Assembly: GCA_024409235.1 (NCBI GenBank)
Contig: JAKSUA010000011.1
Location: 16,324 to 80,323 of the forward strand
DNA: 64,000 nt
Reading direction: 5' to 3'
Source of the DNA: Bacteroidales bacterium
Lineage (GTDB): Bacteria > Bacteroidota > Bacteroidia > Bacteroidales > UBA1715
Under the pieces are notes generated by a model. The model was not told the DNA's origin, searched no databases, and saw nothing but the letters and a program-made list of their open reading frames with translations. Shown here in pieces: positions 51,679-62,948 of the stretch (positions within the stretch are counted from its first letter, which is position 1; each line of letters starts with the position of its first letter). The translations under genes and the position numbers were made by a program.

Positions 51679-54600
51679 CTAGTCTCTGCTCTTCATTTTT
51701 GCATATTCCTCAGCAGATCCAACGATAATACTTTCGTATTCATTCAAACCTGTACCTGCAGGAATCTTATGTCCAATGATAACGTTTTCTTTCAAGCCTT
51801 CCAAATCATCAACTTTTGCATTGATTGCAGCTTCATTAAGAACTTTTGTAGTTTCCTGGAATGAAGAAGCTGAAATCCAGCTATGAGTTTGAAGAGAAGC
51901 TCTTGTTATACCTTGAAGAATCTGGCTTGCTGTTGCAGGATGAGCATCACGAACTTCTACAAGTTTCAAATCTTTACGTTTCAATTGTGAATTTACATCA
52001 CGTAATTGACGTACTGTAATAATTTGACCCGGTTTTAATTCGTCTGAGTCTCCAGCATCAGTAACAACTTTCTTTTCGTAGATTCTATCGTTTTCATCCA
52101 TGAATTCCCAACGGTCAACAATTTCTCCTTCAAGGAACTTGCTATCACCTTGGTCATCGATTTGAACTTTTCTCATCATCTGACGAACAATAACTTCAAA
52201 GTGCTTATCATTGATTTTTACACCCTGTAAACGATATACTGCTTGAACTTCATTAACAATATATTCTTGAACAGCAGTAGGACCCATGATTGCAAGAATA
52301 TCAGATGGTGTTATAGAACCGTCAGATAAACTTGTTCCAGCTTTCACATAATCGTTTTCCTGAACAAGGATTTGTTTTGAAAGAGGAATAAGATATTTCT
52401 TTTCTTCTCCTGTTTTCGCTGTAACAACTATTTCACGGTTACCTCTCTTAATTTTACCGAATGTAACTTCACCATCGATTTCTGATACAACAGCAGGGTT
52501 TGATGGATTACGAGCTTCAAACAATTCAGTTACACGTGGAAGACCACCGGTGATATCACCAGATTTTCCAATCGCACGTGGTATCTTAACAAGAATCTGA
52601 CCTGCTTTAACTTTGTCACCTTCGTTCACTGTAATGTGAGCTCCAACAGGCAAGTTGTAGTTATGAATTGCATCACCATTTTTATCAAGAATCTTAATCA
52701 TAGGACTCTTAGTTCTGTCCTTAGATTCGATGATGACTTTTTCTTCAAAACCAGTCTGCTCATCAGCTTCAGCTTTGAATGTAACATCTTTTTGTACGTT
52801 TTCAAATGCAATCTTACCAGTAGATTCAGATATGATTGAAGCATTGTAAGGGTCCCAAGAACAGATTAAAGTACCTTTAGTAACTTCTGTATGGTTTTTA
52901 ACCATCAATTTAGAACCATATTGAATATTTTGGTTTGTCAAAACGCTACCAGTATTCTTGTCGATAATTTTCAATTCAGCCTGACGACCGATAACAATAT
53001 CAACTTTTGCACCTGTTTCATCTTCACCTTCAATTGTTCTTAATTCCTCGATTTCAACAATACCATCGTATTTTGAAACAAGAGAAGATTCAGCAGCAAT
53101 ATTCGATGCAGTACCACCGACGTGGAATGTACGAAGTGTCAACTGAGTACCTGGCTCACCGATTGATTGTGCAGCAATAACACCGACAACTTCACCTTTT
53201 TGAACCATTCTTGCAGTTGCAAGGTTACGACCATAACATTTTGCACAAACACCTTTTCTAGACTCGCAAGTCAATACCGAACGGATTTCAACTTGTTCGA
53301 TTGGTGAATCTTCTATCTTTTGTGCAATAACTTCAGTAATTTCTTCACCAGCTTTTACGATTAATTCACCTGTTTGTGGGTGATAGATATCGTGAACACA
53401 TGTTCTACCAAGAATTCTGTCGTATAAAGATTCTACAACTTCATCGTTATTCTTAACAGCAGTAGCGATAAGACCACGTAAAGTTCCACAATCTTCTTGA
53501 GTGATAATTACATCGTGAGAAACGTCAACTAAACGTCTTGTCAAATAACCGGCATCGGCAGTCTTCAAAGCTGTATCGGCCAAACCTTTACGAGCACCGT
53601 GAGTAGAGATAAAATACTCAAGGACAGACAAACCTTCTTTAAAGTTAGACAAGATAGGATTTTCGATAATTTCATTTCCTGTAGCACCTGATTTTTGAGG
53701 TTTTGCCATCAAACCACGCATACCGCAAAGCTGACGGATCTGTTCCTTAGAACCACGGGCTCCAGAATCCAACATCATATATACAGAGTTGAAACCTGCC
53801 TGGTCGTTTTTCAAACGATCCATCACTTTATTTGTCAAATCTGCATTTGTATGTGTCCAAATATCAATAATTTGGTTGTAACGTTCATTATTAGTAATGA
53901 AACCCATGTTATAGTTATTCATTACTTCTTCTACATCGTCATAACCTTTTTGCACAAGAGCTGCTTTTTCATCAGGAATGACAACGTCATCCAATTTAAA
54001 TGACAAGCAACCTTCAAAGGCCATGCGATAACCCATGTTTTTCACATCATCAAGGAAATCCGCAGTTTTTGGAGTTCCTGCAACTTTCAAAACATCAGTA
54101 ATAATGTCACGCAAAGATTTCTTTGTCAACAGTTTATTAATGAATCCTCCTTCTTCTGGTACAATTTCGTTGAACATAATTCTACCAATTGTAGTAAGAA
54201 TCCATTTTTGTCTGTCGTTTTCGTCTTTATATTGTTTTACAATGTCCTTTTCTTCATCTGCAAATCTCCAAAGATTTCTTGGAACTCTTACAAATGCATG
54301 AAGATCAGCTTTCTTTTCATTGTATGCAATAATTGCTTCTTCTGGTGAATAGAAATAAGAACCTTCACCTTTTGCACCAGCCATACCTTTTGTAATATAG
54401 TACAAACCAAGGACCATATCCTGAGAAGGCACCTTGATAGGAGCACCATTGGCTGGATTTAAAATATTATGAGAAGACAACATCAACATCTGAGCTTCCA
54501 AAACGGCAGCATTACCCAATGGTAAGTGAACAGCCATCTGGTCACCATCGAAATCGGCGTTGAACGCAGTACATGCAAGTGGATGCAATTGGATTGCCTT

Positions 54601-55968
54601 TCCTTCTATCATTCTTGGTTGGAAAGCCTGAATACCTAGACGGTGCAATGTCGGAGCACGGTTTAATAAAACTGGGTGACCTTTCATTACATTTTCTAGA
54701 ATATCCCAAATTACTGCATCTTTTCTATCAACAATCTTCTTCGCAGATTTTACAGTCTTTACAATACCTCTTTCTATCAATTTTCTGATAATAAATGGTT
54801 TGTAAAGTTCAGCTGCCATTCCTTTTGGAATACCACATTCGTGAAGTTTCAAAGTTGGTCCAACGACAATTACCGAACGTGCAGAATAGTCAACACGTTT
54901 ACCAAGTAAGTTTTGACGGAAACGACCTTGTTTACCTTTCAAACTATCACTTAATGATTTTAGAGAACGGTTTGCTTCTGTTTTAGCTGCGTTAGTTTTT
55001 CTTGAGTTATCGAACAAAGAATCAACAGCTTCTTGTAACATACGTTTTTCGTTACGCAAAATTACTTCAGGAGCTTTGATTTCAATAAGACGTTTCAAAC
55101 GATTGTTTCTGATTATCACACGACGATATAAGTCGTTCAAATCAGATGTTGCGAAACGTCCACCATCAAGAGGGACAAGAGGACGCAATTCTGGTGGAAT
55201 CACAGGGATACATTTCAAAATCATCCACTCTGGTTTGTTCTTTCCTGTAGATTCTCTAAACGCCTCAATTACCTGCAAACGTTTTAAAGCTTCATTCTTT
55301 CTTTGTTGAGAAGTTTCTTTGCTTGCAAGATCTCTTAACTGATATGATAAATCATCAAGATTCAATCTCTTTAACAATTCTTCCAAAGCTTCAGCACCCA
55401 TCATTGCGATGAACTTATTTGGATCTGAATTGTCCAACAAATCATTTTCTTTAGGAAGGGTTTCTACTATATCAAGATATTCTTCTTCTGTTAGAAAATC
55501 TAAGTCGTTTACACCATCAGCTTTCTTTATACCTGCTTGAACAACAATATAACGTTCATAGTATATAATTGAATCAAGTTTCTTTGTTGGAAGACCTAAA
55601 AGGTAACCGATTTTGTTAGGCAAAGAACGGAAATACCAAATATGAGCAACAGGAACAATCAAATTGATGTGTCCACTTCTTTCACGACGAACTTTTTTCT
55701 CTGTTACTTCAACACCGCATCTATCACAAATGATTCCTTTATAACGAATACGTTTGTATTTACCGCAGTGGCATTCGTAATCTTTTACAGGACCAAAAAT
55801 TCTTTCGCAGAATAAACCATCGCGTTCTGGTTTATACGTTCTATAGTTGATAGTTTCAGGTTTTAAAACTTCTCCACTTGAACGGTCCAAAATATCTTCT
55901 GGAGACGCAAGGCTTATGCTTATCTTTGAAAAGTTATTTTTTACTTTTGTATCTTTTTTAAAAGCCAT
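51679..55968 (-). CDS. rpoC: DNA-directed RNA polymerase subunit beta'
   Basis: A 1429-residue largest subunit. The N-terminal zinc site is [20 protein letters not shown], the catalytic Mg loop NADFDGDQM lies near residue 470, and a second zinc site is at [13 protein letters not shown]. The trigger-loop region contains [19 protein letters not shown]. Length and order are normal for Bacteroidota. It starts 34 bases after the rpoB stop codon. Confidence 0.98.
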   Translation of the reverse strand: MAFKKDTKVKNNFSKISISLASPEDILDRSSGEVLKPETINYRTYKPERDGLFCERIFGPVKDYECHCGKYKRIRYKGIICDRCGVEVTEKKVRRERSGHINLIVPVAHIWYFRSLPNKIGYLLGLPTKKLDSIIYYERYIVVQAGIKKADGVNDLDFLTEEEYLDIVETLPKENDLLDNSDPNKFIAMMGAEALEELLKRLNLDDLSYQLRDLASKETSQQRKNEALKRLQVIEAFRESTGKNKPEWMILKCIPVIPPELRPLVPLDGGRFATSDLNDLYRRVIIRNNRLKRLIEIKAPEVILRNEKRMLQEAVDSLFDNSRKTNAAKTEANRSLKSLSDSLKGKQGRFRQNLLGKRVDYSARSVIVVGPTLKLHECGIPKGMAAELYKPFIIRKLIERGIVKTVKSAKKIVDRKDAVIWDILENVMKGHPVLLNRAPTLHRLGIQAFQPRMIEGKAIQLHPLACTAFNADFDGDQMAVHLPLGNAAVLEAQMLMLSSHNILNPANGAPIKVPSQDMVLGLYYITKGMAGAKGEGSYFYSPEEAIIAYNEKKADLHAFVRVPRNLWRFADEEKDIVKQYKDENDRQKWILTTIGRIMFNEIVPEEGGFINKLLTKKSLRDIITDVLKVAGTPKTADFLDDVKNMGYRMAFEGCLSFKLDDVVIPDEKAALVQKGYDDVEEVMNNYNMGFITNNERYNQIIDIWTHTNADLTNKVMDRLKNDQAGFNSVYMMLDSGARGSKEQIRQLCGMRGLMAKPQKSGATGNEIIENPILSNFKEGLSVLEYFISTHGARKGLADTALKTADAGYLTRRLVDVSHDVIITQEDCGTLRGLIATAVKNNDEVVESLYDRILGRTCVHDIYHPQTGELIVKAGEEITEVIAQKIEDSPIEQVEIRSVLTCESRKGVCAKCYGRNLATARMVQKGEVVGVIAAQSIGEPGTQLTLRTFHVGGTASNIAAESSLVSKYDGIVEIEELRTIEGEDETGAKVDIVIGRQAELKIIDKNTGSVLTNQNIQYGSKLMVKNHTEVTKGTLICSWDPYNASIISESTGKIAFENVQKDVTFKAEADEQTGFEEKVIIESKDRTKSPMIKILDKNGDAIHNYNLPVGAHITVNEGDKVKAGQILVKIPRAIGKSGDITGGLPRVTELFEARNPSNPAVVSEIDGEVTFGKIKRGNREIVVTAKTGEEKKYLIPLSKQILVQENDYVKAGTSLSDGSITPSDILAIMGPTAVQEYIVNEVQAVYRLQGVKINDKHFEVIVRQMMRKVQIDDQGDSKFLEGEIVDRWEFMDENDRIYEKKVVTDAGDSDELKPGQIITVRQLRDVNSQLKRKDLKLVEVRDAHPATASQILQGITRASLQTHSWISASSFQETTKVLNEAAINAKVDDLEGLKENVIIGHKIPAGTGLNEYESIIVGSAEEYAKMKSRD

Positions 55969-56002
55969 TTTCTATGAACTTTAAAATTTGTTAATGCTAT
56001 GC

Positions 56003-59000
56003 TTATTCAAAATCAATGTTAAGGCTCAAACCTCTTAATTCATGCAACAATACATTGAAAGACTCTGGTAAACCTGGTGTTGGAAGTGGTTCGCCTTTAA
56101 CGATTGATTCATAGGCTTTCGCACGTCCGTAAACATCATCAGATTTAACTGTAAGAATTTCTTGCAAAATATTTGATGCACCGAAGGCTTCGATTGCCCA
56201 AACCTCCATCTCTCCAAAACGCTGACCTCCGAATTGTGCTTTACCACCAAGAGGCTGTTGTGTAATCAATGAGTATGGACCAATTGAACGAGCGTGCATT
56301 TTATCATCAATCAAGTGACCTAATTTCAACATATAAATCACACCGACTGTTGCAGGTTGGTCAAAACGGTCTCCTGTTTCACCGTTAAACAAATATGTTT
56401 TTCCGTAATCAGGAACATTAGCTTCTCTAGTTTCTTTAATAATATCTTCAAGCGAAGCGCCATCAAAGATTGGAGTTGCATAGTTTTTACCCAATTCTCT
56501 TCCGGCCCATCCAAGAACAGTTTCATAAATCTGTCCAATGTTCATACGGGAAGGCACACCAAGAGGGTTCAAAACAATATCAACAATGCTACCATCTGAC
56601 AAGAAAGGCATATCCTCATCTCTTACGATACGAGACACGATACCTTTGTTACCGTGACGACCAGCCATCTTATCACCAACTTTCAACTTACGTTTTTGTG
56701 CAATATATACTTTTGCAAGTTGCATAATTCCTGATGGAAGTTCATCACCAACAGAAAGTGCATATTCTTTACGTTTATATTCACCTTCTATTTCTTTATG
56801 TTTCTTACAATAGTTATGAAGTAATTTTGAAATTAGTTCATTCTTTGCATTGTCAGTTGTCCATTTTTCTGTAACAACTGATGTATAATCGTCGATTTCA
56901 TTAAGTGACTTCTGAGTAAACTTAGAACCTTTAGAGATTATAATGTTACCAGCATAATCTTTTACACCTTGCGATGTTTTACCATCAACAAGTGTCCATA
57001 ATTTAGCAACAAGAATTTCTTTAATTCTCTTGCATCCTTTTTCGTATTCTGCTTTGTAACCTTCGATAATAGGTTTTTCGTTTGCTTTTGTCTTTCTATC
57101 TTTAACTGTTCTTGTAAACAATTTCTTGTCAATTACAGTACCATATAAAGAAGGACGAGCTTTTAATGATGCATCTTTTACATCACCAGCTTTGTCACCA
57201 AAGATTGCACGAAGCAATTTTTCTTCTGGAGAAGGATCTGACTCACCTTTTGGAGTGATTTTTCCGATAAGGATGTCACCTGGTTTTACAGTTGCACCTA
57301 TACGGATAAGTCCATGTTCATCCAAGTTCTTAATTGCATCTTCACTAACATTAGGAATATCAGATGTAAATTCTTCAAGACCACGTTTTGTATCACGAAC
57401 TTCAAGAATGTGTTCGTCAATGTGAATAGATGTCATGATATCTTCACGTACAACACGTTCTGAAATCACAATAGCATCCTCGAAGTTGTATCCTTTCCAA
57501 GGCATGAAAGCAACTTTTAAGTTACGTCCAATTGCTAATTCTCCGTTTTGTGTTGAGTAACCTTCTGTTAAACATTGACCTTTTTCTACACGTTCACCTT
57601 TTTCTACTATTGGACGAAGGTTGATACATGTATTTTGGTTTGTTTTACGGAATTTTATAATAGGATAAACAGTCAAGCTATCGTTGAAACTAACGAAATC
57701 CTCTTCTTCAGTTCTGTCGTAACGAACATGGATTTCACGTGCGTCAACATATTCAATTACACCATTTCCTTCAGCCATTACTTGAATACGTGAATCATGG
57801 CATACACGTCTTTCTATACCTGTACCTACGATAGGAGCTTCTGCTCTCAATAGAGGAACTGACTGACGCATCATGTTAGATCCCATCAAAGCACGGTTGG
57901 CATCATCATGTTCCAAGAATGGAATTAACGATGCAGCAATAGAAGCGATTTGGTTTGGAGCAACTTCCATCAATGAAATCTCTTCTGGACCTGCAATAGG
58001 GAAATCTGCTTCTAAACGAGCTTTAACTTTACTTGTTGCAAATTCACCATTTTCTTTTAATTGAGAATCTGCCTGAGCAATAGTTTTACCGTCTTCTTCC
58101 TCAGCACTTAGATAAACCAAGCCATCCTGAGACAAGTCTACTTTACCGTTATCAACTTTTCTATATGGAGTTTCAATAAAACCTAGGTCATTAACCTTTG
58201 CGAACACACACAATGAAGATATCAAACCGATATTTGGACCTTCTGGTGTTTCAATAGGACAAAGACGACCATAGTGAGTATAGTGAACGTCACGAACCTC
58301 GAAACCAGCTCTTTCACGAGAAAGACCACCAGGACCAAGTGCAGAAAGACGTCTTTTATGAGTCATTTCACCAAGTGGGTTGGTTTGATCCATAAACTGT
58401 GAAAGTTGGTTTGTACCGAAGAATGAGTTGATTACAGAAGACAATGTCTTCGAGTTAATCAAGTCAACTGGAGTAAATACTTCATTATCGCGTACATTCA
58501 TTCTTTCACGGATTGTTCTTGCCATACGAGCAAGACCTACACCGAATTGATTGCGTAATTGTTCACCTACAGTTCTTACGCGACGGTTACTTAAGTGATC
58601 AATATCGTCAACGTCAGCTTTTGAGTTAATAAGTTGAATAAGATATTTTATAATTTCAATAATATCTTTTCTTGTTAAAACTCGTGTAGTTTCTTTTTCC
58701 TCGCTTGGATCAGAACTATACAATTTAGTATTGATTCTATAACGACCAACTTCACCTAAATCATATCTCTTATCAGAGAAGAACAATTTGTCGATAATAT
58801 CGCGTGCAGTAGCTTCATCAGGTGGTTCTGCGTTACGCAACTGGCGATAAATATAGTAAATAGCTTCCTTCTCTGAGTTACAAGGGTCTTTTTGTAATGT
58901 ATTATATATGATGTCGTAGTCAGAAGAATTCTGATCTTCTTTATGAAGAAGAATTGTTTTTTGTCCAGATTCAAGAATCATTTCAACATGATCTTTTTCT

Positions 59001-59821
59001 ATGACAACTTCACGTTCTACGAGAATTTCATTTCTTTCTATAGAAACAACCTCACCAGTATCTTCATCTACGAAATCTTCAATCCAAGATTTCAAGACTC
59101 TTGCAGCAAGTTTTCTGCCTTCAACTTTTTTAAGTCCTGCTTTTGTTACTTTTACTTCTTCAGCAAGATCGAAAATTTCAAGGATATCCTTATCACCCTC
59201 GAAACCAATTGCACGAAGTAAAGTTGTTACTGGTAATTTCTTTTTACGGTCAATATAAGCGTACATCACGCCATTGATATCTGTAGCGAATTCAATCCAA
59301 GAACCCTTGAATGGAATAATACGTGCAGAATACAATTTTGTACCGTTGGTGTGCATACTTTGTCCAAAGAACACACCTGGAGAACGGTGTAATTGAGAAA
59401 CAACAACACGTTCAGCACCATTTATAACAAATGTACCTCTTGGTGTCATAAATGGTATTGTTCCAAGATAAACATCTTGAACTACTGTCTCAAAATCCTC
59501 ATGTTCAGGATCTGTACAATATAATTTTAACTTCGCTTTCAGAGGGATGCTGAATGTTAATCCTCTATCCAAACATTCTTCGATAGAATATCTTGGTGGA
59601 TCTAATTGATAGTCAAGAAACTCTAATACGAAATTATTTCGGGTATCAGCGATTGGGAAATTTTCATTGAAAACTTCACTTAAACCTTCGGTTTTACGTT
59701 CTTCTTGAGTAGAATCTACCTTGAAGAATTCGTTAAAAGACTTCAACTGAATTTCAAGAAAATCAGGATAGTCTAATTTATTTTTTATTGATGAGAAGTT
59801 AACTCTTTCCTTTGTTTTCAT
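56003..59821 (-). CDS. rpoB: DNA-directed RNA polymerase subunit beta
   Basis: A 1272-residue subunit starting [29 protein letters not shown] at 59821. A longer frame through a GTG at 59872 would lie inside the terminator hairpin and is rejected. The rifampicin region [33 protein letters not shown] shows the susceptible-type residues. [15 protein letters not shown] and [14 protein letters not shown] are canonical. It follows rplL by 92 bp containing an attenuator-like hairpin. Confidence 0.98.
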   Translation of the reverse strand: MKTKERVNFSSIKNKLDYPDFLEIQLKSFNEFFKVDSTQEERKTEGLSEVFNENFPIADTRNNFVLEFLDYQLDPPRYSIEECLDRGLTFSIPLKAKLKLYCTDPEHEDFETVVQDVYLGTIPFMTPRGTFVINGAERVVVSQLHRSPGVFFGQSMHTNGTKLYSARIIPFKGSWIEFATDINGVMYAYIDRKKKLPVTTLLRAIGFEGDKDILEIFDLAEEVKVTKAGLKKVEGRKLAARVLKSWIEDFVDEDTGEVVSIERNEILVEREVVIEKDHVEMILESGQKTILLHKEDQNSSDYDIIYNTLQKDPCNSEKEAIYYIYRQLRNAEPPDEATARDIIDKLFFSDKRYDLGEVGRYRINTKLYSSDPSEEKETTRVLTRKDIIEIIKYLIQLINSKADVDDIDHLSNRRVRTVGEQLRNQFGVGLARMARTIRERMNVRDNEVFTPVDLINSKTLSSVINSFFGTNQLSQFMDQTNPLGEMTHKRRLSALGPGGLSRERAGFEVRDVHYTHYGRLCPIETPEGPNIGLISSLCVFAKVNDLGFIETPYRKVDNGKVDLSQDGLVYLSAEEEDGKTIAQADSQLKENGEFATSKVKARLEADFPIAGPEEISLMEVAPNQIASIAASLIPFLEHDDANRALMGSNMMRQSVPLLRAEAPIVGTGIERRVCHDSRIQVMAEGNGVIEYVDAREIHVRYDRTEEEDFVSFNDSLTVYPIIKFRKTNQNTCINLRPIVEKGERVEKGQCLTEGYSTQNGELAIGRNLKVAFMPWKGYNFEDAIVISERVVREDIMTSIHIDEHILEVRDTKRGLEEFTSDIPNVSEDAIKNLDEHGLIRIGATVKPGDILIGKITPKGESDPSPEEKLLRAIFGDKAGDVKDASLKARPSLYGTVIDKKLFTRTVKDRKTKANEKPIIEGYKAEYEKGCKRIKEILVAKLWTLVDGKTSQGVKDYAGNIIISKGSKFTQKSLNEIDDYTSVVTEKWTTDNAKNELISKLLHNYCKKHKEIEGEYKRKEYALSVGDELPSGIMQLAKVYIAQKRKLKVGDKMAGRHGNKGIVSRIVRDEDMPFLSDGSIVDIVLNPLGVPSRMNIGQIYETVLGWAGRELGKNYATPIFDGASLEDIIKETREANVPDYGKTYLFNGETGDRFDQPATVGVIYMLKLGHLIDDKMHARSIGPYSLITQQPLGGKAQFGGQRFGEMEVWAIEAFGASNILQEILTVKSDDVYGRAKAYESIVKGEPLPTPGLPESFNVLLHELRGLSLNIDFE

Positions 59822-59856
59822 TGCGAAAAGTTGAATATTGAACCTAATTGTACGAT

Positions 59857-59888
59857 AAAAGGTTTTAGCCACAAAAGTGGCTAAAACC
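59857..59888 (-). terminator. Attenuator-like hairpin between rplL and rpoB
   Basis: Perfect 12-bp stem GGTTTTAGCCAC/GTGGCTAAAACC with a 4-base loop, followed on the minus strand by TTTTATCG. The T-tract is short, so partial termination is expected. It would lower rpoBC expression relative to the ribosomal proteins, as known in E. coli. Confidence 0.8.
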
Positions 59889-59913
59889 CTGAGATTTTAT
59901 AAGATTTTAAATC

Positions 59914-60291
59914 TTATTTAAGTTCAACTTCTGCTCCAGCTTCTTCTAATTGTTTTTTGATGTTTTCAGCTTCGTCTTTAGAAACTTTTTCTTTTACTGC
60001 TTTAGGAGCTTGGTCGCAAATATCTTTTGCTTCTTTAAGTCCTAGACCAGTAAGTTCTTTTACAACTTTTACAACTTGAAGTTTAGCTGCACCTGCTGAT
60101 TTCAAAATTACATCGAATTCAGTTTTTTCTTCAGCTGCTGCTGCGCCACCTGCTGCTGGAGCTGCTGCTACTGCAACTGCTGCTGCTGCTGGTTCGATAC
60201 CATATTCTTCTTTAAGGATGTCAGCAAGTTCTTTTACGTCTTTTACGCTAAGATTTACTAATTCTTCTGCTAATGCTTTTAAATCTGCCAT
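59914..60291 (-). CDS. rplL: 50S ribosomal protein L7/L12
   Basis: A 125-residue stalk protein: an N-terminal dimerisation domain, an Ala-rich hinge ([20 protein letters not shown]), and the C-terminal factor-binding domain with [20 protein letters not shown]. The C-terminus is ELK. It forms the L10-(L7/L12) stalk with RplJ. Confidence 0.97.
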   Translation of the reverse strand: MADLKALAEELVNLSVKDVKELADILKEEYGIEPAAAAVAVAAAPAAGGAAAAEEKTEFDVILKSAGAAKLQVVKVVKELTGLGLKEAKDICDQAPKAVKEKVSKDEAENIKKQLEEAGAEVELK

Positions 60292-60331
60292 GACTTTTAA
60301 TTTAAAATTGTTACTATTACTTTATTATTAT

Positions 60332-60853
60332 TTATTCTTTTTCTGATAATGTTTTTACTATGCCCGCAAGTGTATTCTTTCCAGATTCCAAAGAACCAAG
60401 CAATTGTTGCATAGGAGATTGAAGAAGTGCAACGATATCTCCAATAAGTTCTGCTTTAGATTTGATTGTTGCCAAAGTATCAAGTTGGTCATCACCAATA
60501 TAGATACATTGTTCAGCAAACGCGCCTTTAAGAACAGGTTTTTCTTTTCCTGACTTACGAAGTTCTTTTATCATTTTAGCAGGGACATTTGCTGTTTTAC
60601 AGAATAAAACAGAAGTAGTACCTTTTAATACGCCATAAAGTTCTTCGAAATCGCCATCAACTTGTTCTAAAGCTTTCTTTAAAAGAGTGTTCTTTACAAC
60701 AACTATTTCAATATCATTTTCAAAACATTTTCTACGAAGTGCTGAAGTATCTTCTGCATTCAATGCTTCGATATCAGCAACATAGAAGTGTCCGTTTTCG
60801 TTAATCTTACTAACGATATTTTCAACTATATCTCTTTTTTGTGCTATATCCAT
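60332..60853 (-). CDS. rplJ: 50S ribosomal protein L10
   Basis: A 173-residue stalk-base protein with MDIAQKRDIVENIVSKINENGHFYVADIEALNAEDTSALRR and the C-terminal helix that binds L7/L12 dimers. Only 19 bp separate it from rplA, so a large L10 autoregulatory leader is not present. Confidence 0.96.
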   Translation of the reverse strand: MDIAQKRDIVENIVSKINENGHFYVADIEALNAEDTSALRRKCFENDIEIVVVKNTLLKKALEQVDGDFEELYGVLKGTTSVLFCKTANVPAKMIKELRKSGKEKPVLKGAFAEQCIYIGDDQLDTLATIKSKAELIGDIVALLQSPMQQLLGSLESGKNTLAGIVKTLSEKE

Positions 60854-60872
60854 AACAATCCTCGCTTTACAA

Positions 60873-61562
60873 TTACATTAATGATTTTGTATCTACTTGA
60901 ATTCCAGGACTCATAGTAGAAGAAATATAGATGCTTTTTACATATGTTCCTTTTGCAGACACTGGTTTCAATTTGTTAATCATATTAACGAATTCTTTTG
61001 CATTATCTACAAGTGCTTCAGGAGCAAATGATGCTTTACCTATAGAAGCATGGATAATACCAAATTTGTCAACCTTGAAGTCGATTTTACCAGCTTTTAC
61101 TTCAGAAACTGCTTTAGCAATATCCATAGTTACTGTACCACTCTTTGGGTTTGGCATTAAACCACGAGGACCAAGTACTTTACCAAGAGCACCGATTTTA
61201 GCCATGATTGTAGGCATAGTGATGATAACATCAACATCTGTCCAACCACCTTTAATTTTTTCTACGTACTCATCAAGACCAAAGTAATCTGCTCCTGCTT
61301 CTTGTGCTTCTTTTTCTTTATCAGGTGTACAAAGAACCAATACACGAACTTGTTTTCCTGTTCCGTGAGGAAGAGTAACAACACCACGTACCATTTGGTT
61401 AGCTTTCTTAGGATCAACACCCAAACGAACATCCATATCAACAGATGCGTCAAATTTAGCTGTAGTAATTTCTTTAACTAATTTAGCTGCATCTTCAATG
61501 GCATACGCTTTACCTTTTTCTATTTTTTCAATAGCAACTTTTCTGTTTTTTGTAAGCTTCAT
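60873..61562 (-). CDS. rplA: 50S ribosomal protein L1
   Basis: A 229-residue L1 protein. [39 protein letters not shown] and the C-terminal [21 protein letters not shown] are canonical. It binds the L1 stalk of 23S rRNA and may repress its own operon. It follows rplK by 12 bp. Confidence 0.97.
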   Translation of the reverse strand: MKLTKNRKVAIEKIEKGKAYAIEDAAKLVKEITTAKFDASVDMDVRLGVDPKKANQMVRGVVTLPHGTGKQVRVLVLCTPDKEKEAQEAGADYFGLDEYVEKIKGGWTDVDVIITMPTIMAKIGALGKVLGPRGLMPNPKSGTVTMDIAKAVSEVKAGKIDFKVDKFGIIHASIGKASFAPEALVDNAKEFVNMINKLKPVSAKGTYVKSIYISSTMSPGIQVDTKSLM

Positions 61563-61574
61563 CGTTTCAATGTT

Positions 61575-62015
61575 TTAGAGTGTCGGTTTTTCACCTTCAA
61601 CTGTTATACCCATGCTACGTGCTGTACCTGCTACCATTTCCATACCTGCAGCTACTGTAAAGCAGTTCAAATCTGGAAGTTTTGCTTCAGCGATAGCTTT
61701 TACTTGATCCCAAGTTACACTCGCAACTTTCTTTCTATTAGGTTCTGCAGAACCACCCTTTACTTTTGCTGCTTCCAACAACTGTACTGCTACAGGAGGA
61801 GTTTTTACAACAAATGTAAATGATTTGTCAGAATACACAGTGATGATAACAGGAAGTACTTTTCCTGCTTGATCTTGTGTCTTGGCGTTGAATTGCTTGC
61901 AGAAATCCATGATATTCACACCCTTTGCACCAAGAGCTGGTCCAACTGGAGGAGAAGGATTTGCAGCACCGCCTTTAATCTGTAGTTTGATTAAACCTGC
62001 TACTTCTTTTGCCAT
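61575..62015 (-). CDS. rplK: 50S ribosomal protein L11
   Basis: A 146-residue protein: [41 protein letters not shown] is the N-terminal domain and [12 protein letters not shown] the rRNA-binding C-terminal end. It follows nusG by 19 bp. Confidence 0.97.
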   Translation of the reverse strand: MAKEVAGLIKLQIKGGAANPSPPVGPALGAKGVNIMDFCKQFNAKTQDQAGKVLPVIITVYSDKSFTFVVKTPPVAVQLLEAAKVKGGSAEPNRKKVASVTWDQVKAIAEAKLPDLNCFTVAAGMEMVAGTARSMGITVEGEKPTL

Positions 62016-62034
62016 AACGCTTTTTTATTATTTA

Positions 62035-62610
62035 TTAAGATTCTTTTTCTACTTGCATAAATCCTAATTCGAGTAGTGTTTTTCTACCGAAGACTTTAAC
62101 TTCAACAGAGAGTTTTTTCTTCTCTTCGTTTACTTTTTCAATAGATCCAGAGAATCCATTGAAAGGTCCATCGGTAACTTTCACAACTTCGCCAACAACG
62201 AAAGGAACAATAGTTTCTTCTTCACTTTCGGCAAGTTCGTCGACTTTGCCTAAAATACGATTAGCTTCGCTTAATCGTAAAGGCATTGGTGTACCACCAT
62301 GACGTTCAGCCGTTAAGAATCCTATAACTCCGTCTATGTTGTTTATGGTTCCCGCAATATTAATTTTTGTACCATCCACATTTGCTTCCAATACAGCTTC
62401 GATTAGAACATAACCTGGTAGGTAGTTTCTTTCTTTTGTTACTTTTTTACCATTTTTCGCTTGTATAACTTTTTCTGTAGGAATAAGTACTTGCGAAACG
62501 TAGTCCTCCAAGTGATTACGTGTTATTTCATACATAATTCTTTCTTGGACTTTTTTTTCTTTTCCACTCATCGCCTTAACGACGTACCATTTCTTTCCTG
62601 TATCTGCCAT
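62035..62610 (-). CDS. nusG: Transcription antitermination/elongation factor NusG
   Basis: A 191-residue NusG: NGN domain (KKWYVVKAMSGKEKKVQERI, LPGYVLIEAVLE) and C-terminal KOW domain (FVVGEVVKVTDGPFNGFSGSIEKV). It contains a longer insert between the domains than E. coli, normal for Bacteroidota. It follows secE by 14 bp. Confidence 0.97.
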   Translation of the reverse strand: MADTGKKWYVVKAMSGKEKKVQERIMYEITRNHLEDYVSQVLIPTEKVIQAKNGKKVTKERNYLPGYVLIEAVLEANVDGTKINIAGTINNIDGVIGFLTAERHGGTPMPLRLSEANRILGKVDELAESEEETIVPFVVGEVVKVTDGPFNGFSGSIEKVNEEKKKLSVEVKVFGRKTLLELGFMQVEKES

Positions 62611-62624
62611 AGTGAAAATCTATT

Positions 62625-62819
62625 TTATCGGAGTAAATGATATATACCGTCTCTCATAATAAGAGAAAAAGAAAAATCCATTACCAAAACTATAAGTGCT
62701 ATAATAAAGGTAGCAACAAGAACAACAACGGCACTTGATTGCAACTCAGGCCAAGAAGGCCAAGTTGTTTTTTGTACCAATTCGTTGATAGACTCCTTTA
62801 CGTATGTTTTTAGTCCCAT
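62625..62819 (-). CDS. secE: Protein translocase subunit SecE
   Basis: A 64-residue single-helix SecE: an amphipathic start (YVKESINELVQKTTWPSWPELQSS) with the conserved W-P motif, then one membrane helix AVVVLVATFIIALIVLVMDF. The short form is usual in this phylum. It lies between tRNA-Trp and nusG. Confidence 0.96.
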   Translation of the reverse strand: MGLKTYVKESINELVQKTTWPSWPELQSSAVVVLVATFIIALIVLVMDFSFSLIMRDGIYHLLR

Positions 62820-62835
62820 TGTAATTTCTTTTTTG

Positions 62836-62907
62836 CAGGGGTAGAGGGAATCGAACCCCCATCATCGGTTTTGGAGACCGGCACACTAACCATTGTGCTA
62901 TACCCCT
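62836..62907 (-). tRNA. tRNA-Trp (CCA)
   Basis: Cloverleaf on the minus strand: acceptor AGGGGTA/TACCCCT, anticodon stem CCGGT/ACCGA, loop CTCCAAA with anticodon CCA (plus 62872-62874), T-loop GTTCGATTC. The 3' CCA is not encoded. It lies between tuf and secE, its conserved place in bacteria. Confidence 0.95.
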
Positions 62908-62911
62908 AGGT

Positions 62912-62937
62912 AAAGGGATTGATTACTCAATCCCTTT
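62912..62937 (-). other. Hairpin between tuf and tRNA-Trp
   Basis: AAAGGGATTGA/TCAATCCCTTT, an 11-bp stem with a 4-base loop, and no T-tract after it on the minus strand. It is more likely a processing or stabilising structure at the tuf mRNA end than a terminator. Confidence 0.6.
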
Positions 62938-62948
62938 GGTTTATTGTA

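Noticed and set aside
59822..59872. 17-codon GTG-started extension of rpoB
   Set aside because: Its first codons lie in the arm of the rplL-rpoB hairpin, and RpoB homologues start near the ATG at 59821.
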